Shown in pieces: positions 34,683-44,135 of a stretch of 64,000 bases of DNA (its first letter is position 1; each line of letters begins with the position of its first letter). The notes beneath the pieces were generated by a model that ran no database searches, was not told the DNA's origin, and worked only from the letters and a program-made list of their open reading frames with translations. The translations under genes were made by a program, and so were the position numbers. Origin of the DNA: Eumeta japonica (lineage: Eukaryota > Arthropoda > Insecta > Lepidoptera > Psychidae); the NCBI GenBank assembly GCA_005406025.1, contig BGZK01001341.1, positions 1 to 64,000 of the forward strand, read 5' to 3'.

Positions 34683-34831
34683 GATGACCACGCTATATAC
34701 TAAGGTATATATACAGTCTATCTATAGTAGAATGCACTGTGTGGCGACGGGTCGCCACGCTATACTATAGATATATACAGTCCACAGGTAAGAGTGTGGT
34801 AGTGTGTACGATGTGGCGACGCGTCGCCATG
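34659..34831. repeat. palindrome cluster: GTGGCGACnnGTCGCCAC in ~70-bp tandem units
   Basis: Near-identical GC-rich palindromes recur at 34674 (decayed: GTGGCGACAGATGACCAC), 34741-34758 (GTGGCGACGGGTCGCCAC) and 34814-34829 (TGGCGACGCGTCGCCA), spaced 67 and 72 bp. Each of the first two is followed by GCTATA, then AC or TAC, and by ATATACAGTC, so the unit is a tandem repeat with the palindrome at its head. A further copy with direct GTGGCGAC repeats lies at 34659-34681. Such dyads can bind a dimeric protein or fold into cruciforms. The tandem structure is visible; the role is not known. Confidence 0.8.
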
Positions 34832-34972
34832 TGCAAGCGACTGTGCGACTCCCTTCTCATTTGGTTCGATGGTGCTGTTTACCACGGTATGTATAATCTG
34901 TGTTTTACTTGAAAAATAGACAATAAAAAACAATAAAATATGTCAGACAGTGATAACACAGAAAGTGAAAGT

Positions 34973-35710
34973 TTTTTTTTTCCGTAACCTGGCGATCTGT
35001 GTTAACACAATGAGCTATTCAGTTGGGGTTTATTATATCTTCATTAGCAGAGGGGTCTTTTCTCGAATCCCATCTTCAGCTGTGATCAAATCTGACGGCC
35101 AGCGTAGGGACACTATGCCGCTTCAATCTGAAGTGGGAAACACTTCCTGCACCTGTAAGGTTTAATGCTAGTTCATTAACGTGGGTCGATATTCTCATCT
35201 GGTAGTTTGTGCTATGTTTAGCAATCTCCTGTTTGACTGCGTTCATTCTTAGATCCTGATGAATGTATTTGTTGCTCACGTAGTAGGGTATGTCTAGCAT
35301 GGTTCTAAGTGTTTTATTCTGGAATCTTTCTAAAATTTCTATGTTGCTATTGCTAGCAGTGCCCCACAACTGAATCCCATAGGTCCAGATTGGTTTAAGG
35401 ATCGTCTTATAAATAGCTATTTTGCTTTCGTGTGAGAGGTTACATTTACGCCCCATCAACCAATACATTGATCTAAGTTGCGTATCTAGTTGTTTGCGCT
35501 TGGTCCAGATGTGCTTTCTCCAGGTGAGTCTACAATCAAGATGCATGCCAAGGTATTTGGCATCTTCCGCTTGGGGGATTTCTTCGTTATGGAGTTTTAT
35601 TGGTGGACAGGTCTCTCTTCTGAGGGTGAATGTTACGTGAACAGATTTTCCTTGGTTAACCCTAATACGCCATTTATCCAGCCAATTCTCCACTTTAAAG
35701 ACGACACACA
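34973..35710 (-). mobile_element. 5'-truncated Jockey-type LINE insertion with target-site duplication
   Basis: The element lies on the minus strand. Its 3' poly(A) shows as the T run at 34973-34981, directly after the left copy of a 21-bp target-site duplication (34952-34972); the right copy is 35711-35731, 20 of 21 bases identical. An AATAAA lies about 80 bases before the poly(A). The 5' end stops inside the reverse transcriptase, as is usual for LINEs copied by target-primed reverse transcription. The length of 738 bp is a small part of a 4-5 kb Jockey element. The intact open frame, poly(A) and near-identical duplication point to a fairly recent insertion. Confidence 0.9.
35076..35707 (-). 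CDS. Jockey-type reverse transcriptase, C-terminal fragment
   Basis: About 210 codons open from the insertion edge to a TGA at 35076-35078. It starts just after the catalytic palm (VENWLDKWRIRVNQGKSVHV), with the conserved K-S-x-x-x-x-F-T block, then AKYLGMHLD and RLTWRKHI, the thumb segment LRSMYWLMGRKCNLS, and ILKPIWTYGIQLWGTASNS, which is highly characteristic of Jockey-clade elements of insects (recalled). The polymerase YADD motif and the upstream endonuclease are lost by 5' truncation, so it cannot act alone. The frame is unbroken. The first ~16 codons of the longer open frame to 35756 come from flanking DNA and are not part of the protein. Confidence 0.88.
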
Positions 35711-35863
35711 GATAACACAGAAAATGAAAGTAAACAGCCTTATGCAAAGAAAGCAAATTACAAAATGACTCACTGCCAAGTCATCAGTAAGCTGATTATA
35801 CTTTTCAAGTGTCAGTAAATGTAAAATCTACTCTTTTGGTAGATTGAAATTTATATAATTTTT

Positions 35864-35934
35864 GTTGATGTGAAACATCTAATGCGGCGGGCCAGACCGG
35901 CTGTTGGCGTGGCGACGTATCGCCACGCCATTGT
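35864..35934 (+). repeat. flanking direct repeat, right copy, with a perfect 10-bp-arm hairpin
   Basis: Partner of 34612-34682. It ends in a perfect inverted repeat, arms GGCGTGGCGA (35906-35915) and TCGCCACGCC (35920-35929) with a CGTA centre, the strongest palindrome of the locus. Confidence 0.8.
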
Positions 35935-37909
35935 GACTCTTCGACTATTTTCCATACTTCAGTTATGATCGACGATTGTCACGTGCAGAAATAGCGTCAA
36001 AGACAGCATCGTATATTACTGTTATATAAGTAACTGATTAAAAGAATTGAGTTGTTATAATTATTAAGAACTTTTTTAATTTTTAGTTTTGATACTATAT
36101 TTATTTAAAAAAATAATTATTTGAAATACATCTAAGTATTTTGTTTTTAATTATACCATATCTATTTCCTTTCGTAAACCATTCTTTCATGGATATCTTT
36201 CACACAAAACAGTTTCAATGTTTCACATCTGCCAGACATCACGCGACGGTTCCATTTTTTATTGAAAGTCACTTCTGCCCACAAACGTTTTTCAGTTACT
36301 CTTTAACCGCGCCTGGAGAAGTTTCACTTCAAATATTGCACCTTTCGTCGCTGACGCAGAGAAGCAGAGAACGTCTTAAAAAAAATCATTTTTGGAATAG
36401 ATTTTTGCGAATCGTTGCGATTTATGCGCAGGAACAGCGTCGAGTTCCTCGCGATTAACGATCCATTGGATAATAAAACCAGTCCGCTGACGCTCGCCAA
36501 TATCGCTATGGGGGCGCGGTGGTGTCAAGCCAGGTCGATTTCTAGCGTTATGAAAGTTTAATAGTTGTGTACTAAATACCACGGCTCCGTTTGTAAATTT
36601 CAATGCATAACATTGATATTCCAATGGTCAATTTCGCATTGACAAAGTTAAAAAACTGACCAAAAACGGAAGACGTCGCTTCGTGTTCATGACAGCGGAC
36701 GGGCGGAGAGATGTCGCCGTTAACGTCCGGTGCAAAAAGTGGACACTGGAAGCAGAAAGATGGTCCGAAATAATCGCGTTGCTTTCAATAGATTATACTC
36801 GAGCGAAAAACTGTGGATTATTAAAGGAGTCAAGAAAAATGTTTTTCGTAAAAATAAATGTTTCAATACAAAACGATAGTCAGTAATTCGTCGAGTATTC
36901 AAATTCGAAGAGGTCAATATTCGAAAACGCCAACTTCCATGCAAACCCCTAATACGTATATTGTTAATAAGCTATCGACAGCTAGCTGTAGCCGCGGCTT
37001 TTCCTGGGTAGATGCAGAATGGATTCCTATAATATTTTATGTATATCTTTCAATCAAGGCGACGAACTCGCTTTATGTTATTAAAACCTGAAATGACTTG
37101 GTGATTTTTAGTTTAGTTGTAACCTTGTACGTCACAACACCAAGTTACTTGGATGGTTTTACTCGAATGGCGTGTAATATTTACTCGCACTTGTAATTTT
37201 ATTTTAGTCCGAAAATTTTTCAGATAAACCTATTTTTTTTGTCGCAGTTCCGTTAAGAGGCTACCTGAAAAATTTCTGCTCCACGTATAATATTCATCGG
37301 TATATACCATTGCACTAATAAATACATTAAGACTTTTCATTTTTCAGTATATGTTTTAGGACTTGCCTTGATTTAGCAAACTGAAGAGATAAATATAACT
37401 AATAGTGGTCCCTAAATGTTGAAACTTCTAAATGATGGAGATTTCAGAATAAGGCCAACAGACGTAATGACGTATCAATATTTATATACGTATAATATAA
37501 GAAAACGTATTCTTCGAAAATCGAGCAGGCGAAAGAATCTGTCTCAAAAGAAATAATATTTTTAGGTTATTGTAGTTATTGTATACACAGAAACCACAAG
37601 AATATTATCGAAGAGAATCTTTATTTAAGGTATGATTCAGTATTTATAAAAAGAAATTCGGAGCTCGATAAAATTTTCATGATAGAAAAAAATTACTTTT
37701 TGAAAGACAAAATATTTCCGGCATTCAATAAAATTAAATAAATCTTTAGAAAAACTTATATACTGTAAAAAAAATGATAAAGATATTATAATCGAAAGGC
37801 ACAAATTGTCAGAACATTGAACGGTGAGTGTGCAATATTGTTTAACATTTTCTGGATACCTACTACAGATTTTGTTTATACGGCAGCGTAAGTTAATGCT
37901 ATATTATGT
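35935..37909. other. intergenic with short unrecognised frames
   Basis: Frames of 67-105 codons at 36141-36458 (+), 36376-36624 (-) and 36683-36886 (+) overlap between strands and show no motif. 36290-36560 and 36660-36740 are GC-richer than the flanks. Nothing can be named. Confidence 0.4.
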
Positions 37910-38224
37910 ATGAAAAACAAAGTTAATTCCGTATACACGAAGTTATCGTTAAACAAAGAAAATGCGAAAAGCATGATTACGGCGTCGCGCCAAAAAGTGA
38001 TAAATAGTGGTCTCAAACTGTCCCATGAAGGCTGGCCAACTCGAAGCCTCAACTTTAAATTGAGACTTAATGTAGCGTCGAAAGCCACTTGCAAGTTTTT
38101 CCGCGGTCCGAAACAACTTCGCTCTAGTCTCCCAAGTGACGGGGTATCGACCGATAAAACTTTCAAACTGAAAGAAATGTACAGGCAATACAGTTGTTTT
38201 ATCCAACGACAGTTTGAAGATTAA
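37910..38224 (+). other. unrecognised open frame, 104 codons
   Basis: The longest plus-strand frame of this part of the window, Lys/Arg/Ser-rich and hydrophilic, beginning MKNKVNSVYTKLSLNKENAK. The minus strand is open through the same region in two frames (37876-38166 and 37949-38206), which argues that the block is simply poor in stops. No signal peptide, domain, or splice sites are evident. It may be a fragment of an unrecognised element or chance. Not offered as a gene. Confidence 0.2.
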
Positions 38225-38369
38225 AATACTGACTCTTCTATTGTTCTGTCATCTTCGCCCTTTGAAATGTTTCCAGTGATTTAAACACGTTTCTTACTAA
38301 TTAACAGTTTTCCGTTGTAATAACGCACAAGAAAAAATATTAAAATTTTGTATTTGGATACGTTCAACG

Positions 38370-38840
38370 GTCAAGTTCATCGACGTATTATACGCGTACG
38401 CGTCTACGGCGGCCTCGGATATCGCCTCAGGTTAGACAAAATTTTTTCATTTCGCTCCAAATCTCGTATTCCCAACTCAAACAGTCAGAAGAAATATTCT
38501 TCAAATAAAGCGAGATTAATGGACTTTCGTTCGCGTACGAAATATCTAAAGGGCCCCTCCACCCCCCCCCCCTTTCACCCGTCGCCCAAAAAAAATATTT
38601 ACCTATTTGTCAGTCACGTAAATTTTGACTGCTGCGTTTGAAGCGATCGCGCGTACCTTCGCTTCGTTTAAGCGTCGCGGAGTTAAACGGAACGTGACGC
38701 CTCGAAAAAACATCACCCCTGTATTTTTACCCGTCAGACGCGACTTCAGAGTGTGCGTCGGTATTTCAGTGTGTTTCAGTCTACTCTGCCTGTGTATTGC
38801 GAGTCTTTATTGTTACAGTTACGATTTGTCCTGCTGACCG
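38370..38840. promoter_or_regulatory. GC-richer block with C11 run and TCAGT initiator-like sites
   Basis: A run of 11 C lies at 38562-38572 with CCCC and CCC neighbours, giving a minus-strand G-quadruplex pattern. Downstream, CpG-rich sequence leads to two TCAGT arthropod initiator-like sites (38766-38770 and 38776-38780). There is no TATA box at the expected distance. It could be a TATA-less promoter with a non-coding exon, but no transcript evidence is visible. Confidence 0.3.
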
Positions 38841-39904
38841 TACGTCGTGATTTTCCCATTTATTTTGCTTTTATATTTCATCCTTGTCTTATTCCTTTTT
38901 AAAATTAACCTGGATATTCAAAACCATTGTTCAATTTTCTTTAAAAAGAATTTCTTTCAAATTGTAAGGTAAAATCGAAATAATGAAATATAAAAAATTA
39001 CTTAGTAAATTTAGTAAATTCTTGTTGGATAGATCTTTTAAAGTACCCTATGGAATGATTCCAGATTTTCAGCTGCGAAATACGGATTTGCAAGAAGTCG
39101 TTAAGGTATTTCCATCTCTAAAATCTAAAGGTATCACATTATACCTCAGTGCTAAGTTCTTGGCACCTTACTGCATCAGTAATACCTTATATTCGCTGGC
39201 CGAGTACAATTCTGGAGCTTCCGAATCATCATCACTATGGTTACAGTGGCCGCAACAGACGGCTTAATGTATTCTACGAGGCTCAATGCAAATTGTCTAA
39301 TATTATTTGTGTAAAAAGCTACTTCAGTACCACACGTTCCTCCCTATAGTGTGTAAATATTCAGAAAACCTTGAAGCGTGTACGATAACAGTTGAATTCA
39401 AAATTTAACAATATAAATGGCATTAAAAGTTATAAGCTCGTTTTAAAGTTTTTTTTTAATGTAGAAAATGATATAATATATCGAAGAACATTAATAACCT
39501 AAACGCGATTCGCGTTTAACAATTTTTATACCTATATTAATAAATATAAAGATATTTGCCACGAAAATATGGCTCTTGATAAATGGCTCTTGGCGCGTAA
39601 AGTTTATTTAAGTCTGACAACTTTGACAGTTCTACTAAATCTGCCAATACGCTTTTTTATTTTTCCCACAACATTTGCTTCGGGGAATCGTTACGACTAA
39701 ATTCTTTGAAAATGGCTATCCATTCGTTTTCAATATAAGAAATTGCCAATATTGCGGCTTCATCTGTACAAGGAGTTCATATTCTCGATTCGATATCGAT
39801 TGTAATTACCGTCACGAAAGTTGTAATTTAGAATTGTTCGAACATGACTCCAAAATTAAAATAGACAAAGTGACTTGACGAAAACATTAAAGTCTCCTTC
39901 CCTC
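38841..39904. other. intergenic, nothing recognised
   Basis: AT-rich. A 94-codon plus frame at 38983-39267 and a 67-codon one at 39675-39878 carry no motif. Neither is supported. Confidence 0.4.
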
Positions 39905-40045
39905 CATCAGATATTTCTTTCCTTCCCAAAAGACCAGCAACGCACTGGTGACAAACCTTAGGGTTACGAGTATCAACGGGCGGCAGTGATAACCTACTTT
40001 TCTATGGCTCGCCTGCTCATTTGCGCCTTGAAATGCTATAATAAA
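39905..40045 (+). repeat. dispersed repeat, CATGGGCGGCGG-core family, copy 6
   Basis: 'CCTTCCCAAAAGACCAGCAA', 'CGCACTGGTGACAAACCTTA', 'TATCAACGGGCGGCAGTGAT', and the tail 'GCTCGCCTGCTCATTTGCGC'. The 3' half only. Confidence 0.75.
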
Positions 40046-40499
40046 ACTGTCGTGTATAATTATGTACGCACGTTATCAGTTATACTTCTCCTGCGTAAAT
40101 AAATAAATTATTTTTTGCCATATTTTTTTTTTCATCGATCTGCTATCGACTCGTTTGTATTTTTTATTAGAATGCGATATATTAAAAAAGAAAAGTATTA
40201 CGCACCAAAAAAGTCTTCTTTGGTGTCAATAACATAAAAAACTATTTTTTTTACTTATTTAAATATTAAGTAATACGTCGTGAAATTCTCACAAAGCAGT
40301 CCAAAAGTTTAACTTAACACTGCCAGCTATTAATTTGAAATAAAAATATAAGAACACATTTACGGATGCGTGTATAGGTTCATATTATATCACATAATAT
40401 AAATAATATAATTTACATAATTTTTATATTATATAGTTAATAAAAACTTTATATAACTAGATGGCAATAAGTCTTATTCTCACTTATTACGATTAATTT
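40046..40499. other. AT-rich intergenic stretch
   Basis: Nothing recognised. Confidence 0.5.
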
Positions 40500-40885
40500 A
40501 ATAAACTATCTGTAACGACGATTTCAGCTATCGCCGCGTAAGCCCGCACCTCGGGTTGCTTCTCTTCACGAGCGCACGCTTCTGATTCAGCGGATTTCTT
40601 GCGGTGTGGCGGCGATTAATGATGGACAGCGTTTTCTTTCAGACTTCTTTATTCAGCCGAGCTTCACAATGTGACGGTTGCAATGCAACTGTGCCGGATG
40701 CACCACTCCCACTGCATTTTATAGGTGGTGCATCCGTTGCACATGTGAGTTACATACATTTTAATTGGGGAGGCGTGACCATGCACTTCATTTGCATATG
40801 CATTGGCGCCACTAGCGCCCGAGACACCGATTAGCGATCGTGCCGTAATGACGGCCGCTTTCAAGGCCTATCATTGGTCCTCCCC
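40500..40885. promoter_or_regulatory. GC-rich island with hairpin and POU-like octamer
   Basis: Holds a perfect 12-bp stem (CGGATGCACCAC at 40695-40706 and GTGGTGCATCCG at 40725-40736, 18-nt loop) that is extended by GCAAC/GTTGC after an asymmetric bulge. Downstream is ATTTGCATATGCATT (about 40788-40802), matching the POU-domain octamer, and CATTGGCGCCACTAGCGCC. The stem could act as RNA or as DNA. No gene supported. Confidence 0.36.
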
Positions 40886-41624
40886 ACCAAAGCACAATTT
40901 CGTATGCAACTCACACGCACATTACATTTCAATTGTTTAATTTATCAAACAAAAATTCTTAAGCAATTAATAAACAAATATTTCTCCTTAAAACTAATCC
41001 CTACCCGGGTAATAAAAAACTATACAAAAAAAACTCTTTAATAAAACACACACAAAATAAATATCAATTACAAATAATCTTTATCAAGTCCGTATAAGAC
41101 ACAATACAATCTTTCAATTTACATTAGTTGCGCGGCTGTCCGTAACACTATCAAATATTTGTTTACATAGCTAAAAACAAATTTATTTGATATGTTACTT
41201 TTCTGTACGCTTAATAAATATTATTTTGAAAATAAGAAAAATCGCCCCCTTTTAATTTCTAATAGAAATAAATGAACAGATTTAAGGATGCGTTTGAAAG
41301 TTTGTAATATCTGTACTACATTGAATAAACTCTCGTACGCAACTGTATAACTTCGTGGTATCTCACATCGGCACACGCAACTTCCGTAACTTCCTAAAAT
41401 ATATTCTGATCTTTTCACCCTAATGCCCCCAGAGAAGTATCAGTTCAAAAAATGTTTGGTACTTCTTTCTATGTATGCAGTTCTGGTACTTAAAATCCAA
41501 ATTATGGTGTTACATAGGCGTGTAATATATTCAAAATACACTCCTATCAGATTTTCCTAATACGCTAAAAAAGTATAACTTCTATACCTGTCTTCAGAAA
41601 CTCGTTTATATAAATACACATATA
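40886..41624. other. AT-rich intergenic stretch
   Basis: Nothing recognised. Confidence 0.5.
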
Positions 41625-41672
41625 AATATTTATTTCTTACAACTATTGAACTGTAAGAAATAAATATTATAG
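41625..41672. repeat. 17-bp perfect-stem hairpin
   Basis: AATATTTATTTCTTACA, a 10-nt loop (ACTATTGAAC), then TGTAAGAAATAAATATT. Outer bases pair further with a one-base slip. No flanking feature explains it. Confidence 0.75.
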
Positions 41673-41899
41673 CATCTGTTGTGAACATGGGAGATCAATA
41701 TCTCTACGATGGCAATCAACGATGCTAATGACGTCGTTGTGCCGTACGAATAACGGAGATGACAAGAGAAGTAATAATTCTAGCATATCTTTAAAAAATA
41801 TTATTTAAATCTATTTTTCCCAAATTAAACGATTGAAAAGAAAAAGAAATACTTCAAATAGTATGGCGACATGAATTAAAGTTTTTGCGTTGAACGATT

Positions 41900-41999
41900 T
41901 GTGATAAAATCGACCATGACATACTCTTGTCCGTCAGATAGAGACATAAACTACGAGTCATCAACATAATGGTTCCTTTTGACGCACGGAACCCTAAAA
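41900..41999 (+). repeat. 3' end of an 'AAGTGCGAG..GGTTCCGTA' family copy
   Basis: Ends with TTGTCCGTCAGATAGAG, then GGTTCCTTTTGACGCACGGA running into ACCCTAAAA, the same terminal arrangement (GGTTCCnTTT..ACGGAACCCTAAAA) as the copies ending at 48.66 and 51.2 kb. The start is not found. Confidence 0.6.
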
Positions 42000-42149
42000 G
42001 TTGTACAGAATCGATCGACTCCCCGCGTCCTCCTCGTATCGTTCCTATCACATTAATAGATAACCTTAGGCGCACTAACGAATTCACAGATTTTCGTACT
42101 ATAGCCGACAGTTATTTCGGACTTTATTTATATTTGCATTTGAACGTTT

Positions 42150-42385
42150 GTAAATACACGTCGCGCGGTGTTCTTGGCAGGCGGCTCTTCGCCTGAGGCC
42201 AAGTGCGCCCGATCATCCGCCGGTGTAATGTTACAGTTTATTATTGATCGATCGATAGATCGTTCTTTGACGCGGACGCGATCGGTCCGTAATTGAAATC
42301 GTACGTCAAACTTTTACGAACCGAATGCGTGTTCTTTGAAACGCATTGACGTTTGAAGGCTAGTCCGAACTCGGCGATAAACGCT
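42150..42385. promoter_or_regulatory. GC-rich island, candidate cis-regulatory element
   Basis: CGTCGCGCGGTGTTCTTGGC near 42160, a GATCGATCGATAGATCG run at 42246-42262 and CGCGGACGCGATCGGTCCG near 42271. The GATCGAT repeats resemble DREF/GATA-type sites of insects, as inference. Confidence 0.3.
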
Positions 42386-43589
42386 ATCTAAGATCCAATT
42401 TTACCGATCAATATTAAGAATTAGCAGGCCGTTAAAATACATTTGATAAATATTTTATATGGAGTAAAGATTCTAAATTTAAATTAACAAGCGTTAATTG
42501 TTAGCGACGAGTGGTAACATTGAGCCTAAGTCTCTAAATAAGCATTACTGTTTATGGTAAAATAATTTACTAAATTGTTTATGGTAGGCTGTGAGGAGTT
42601 TGAAGATGATGGTGCTCTTATGGTCCGTGCTGATATGACTTCTGTTTTGAAACGAAAACTTATCGATACATATCTACACACATTGACGAGCCTCGATAAC
42701 GGTTTTTTAAAGTCAAAATGAACAAATTGTACGTATGAATGATAAATTTACTTAAATTACATTAAAATGTTTTATTCTTTTGTAGATACAATCACAAAAA
42801 ATGTGAATATTAGTGACATGTATGTTATCTTATAACTAGATAATAAATAATAATTAGGGAGCAGATTATTTATATGGTCAAACAAAAATGCTTTTTTTTT
42901 TTCTTGCATTAGCTCGTGCATAATCATGGATGACGTGCTGAAAATATACTTTGACCTGTTTTTCCTAATATGTAAAAAAGTAAAGTACAAGAATATAAAT
43001 TGTAAGAATGAATTAAATTGACGATTTAAACGATGAATTAAATGAATTAAATAAATGAACTTTATTCGTGTCCAAACGCGGGCTTACATGTGTTCACTGA
43101 TAGAAATAATAATAGTTAATAGCAGTCTTGCTGCTTTAAATCTTTTTTATTGTCACCACAAATCACGGCCGGCGAATAGCTTCCACGAAGTTATCGCCTC
43201 ACTTCGTAGAATCTGTATATTTATTTGTTTTTGCATTGGCTCTTGATGGCTATCCAAATATGTTGCCTTTGACGGCGCACGCAACATCGATATATCAATG
43301 GAAGAGGCGAATAGAAACGGCAAAGCTTGTCGCACATTCTTTATTTTGTGTTAAATAATTTCTTATTATTTTGCGAAGAACATTACTTGTGCATATATAA
43401 CTTTATAGATTGATATCTCGTGAGTGGCCTGAACTATTTCGATGGAAAACACTTTGGTGAAGTTTAAATAAAGTGTGTAGGTAAATGCGTATTATGATAA
43501 TATGTAAGTAATTAAATTTTTATTGTTAAATGAATATGCCGCGGTAAGTCAGCATATTCGCTATCCTCGGATATTTTATGACATTTTTT
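42386..43589. other. AT-rich intergenic stretch
   Basis: Nothing recognised. Confidence 0.5.
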
Positions 43590-43745
43590 ACTAGACACTT
43601 GCCCTCGAAATGCAGTAACATGAAGCATACAACCCACCGCTGATCCTCGAATCTGTTCTTTCACTAAGAATCTTCATCCGATGAATTGAATATCTATTCT
43701 AGAAGATCGACAGATATCAAAAACCTAAGCAAGTGTTAATTTCCT
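43590..43745 (-). mobile_element. Penelope-like element, tail-end copy
   Basis: The reverse complement of the 7981-8131 end: TAGACACTTGCC at 43589-43600, ATGAAGCATACAACCCACCG near 43622, TGATCCTCGAATCTG, and AGCAAGTGTTAATTTCC near 43730. Only the outermost ~155 bp is present, on the minus strand. It is not followed by coding sequence. Confidence 0.7.
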
Positions 43746-43924
43746 ATTTATTGTACCCGCCAATCAATTGAATATAATGTCTACGTACGTTTCACGCCAA
43801 ATGAGCATATCATCAGGAAAGTGCAGTGCAGTCACGTAGACTAGGGTATCAGACGGGACTATTCGCTGTATTTCCATAAATACATGAAACTCATAGGTCA
43901 CTATTTCTTAGGCTACTTTTAGTA
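43746..43924. other. spacer, nothing recognised
   Basis: No feature seen. Confidence 0.4.
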
Positions 43925-44135
43925 CACACATAAGACGCGTGATGGCGCCGCTGTCGAGGCAAGCGACGTATTATAAAGCACAAAGTCACCTAGAAGGTTT
44001 TGTGATCCGCACGTACCCCTCCCGCGCGTCCCTCTCATCGGATTATCGTGCCTTCGCTTCCCTTGTTTCCGCCCTGTAAAATAGGGTGTGCCTACCGACT
44101 ACTATGCACCGGAAACAAAGCAATATCTCCCTGGA
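43925..44135. promoter_or_regulatory. GC-rich island, candidate cis-regulatory element
   Basis: GACGCGTGATGGCGCCGCTG near 43935, CACGTACCCCTCCCGCGCG near 44010, and CCCTGGAGGGAATTTTACTG just after. No frame of note. Confidence 0.3.

Larger units (their letters stand above)
34940..35818 (+). pseudogene. small acidic open frame split by a LINE insertion
   Basis: An ATG at 34940 (context AAAATATGTC) opens a frame beginning MSDSDNTESES, which runs without a stop to 34972, the end of the left target-site duplication. After the LINE (34973-35710) and the right duplication (35711-35731), the same frame resumes at 35732 and stays open for 28 codons (KQPYAKKANYKM and on) to a TAA at 35816-35818. The pre-insertion frame would be about 39 codons. 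A TCA|GTAAAT at 35812-35820 could be a splice donor instead of the end. Acidic Ser/Asp/Glu starts like this occur in several DNA transposases and also in host nuclear proteins. I do not recognise the family. The frame lies between the two flanking direct repeats, so it may be part of the same element. Coding status is unproven. Confidence 0.4.

Noticed and set aside
34659..34831. Helitron 3' hairpin ends
   Set aside because: A GC hairpin followed by about 10 nt is suggestive, but a consistent CTRR terminus is not seen after the dyads (CTAA once, CTAT and others elsewhere), so the class is left open.
36376..36624. 82-codon minus-strand frame
   Set aside because: No recognised motif; a plus-strand frame overlaps its end; could be an element fragment but cannot be named.
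37876..38224. Overlapping 85-104 codon frames on both strands
   Set aside because: Three frames open at once is a compositional effect; no supporting signal for any.
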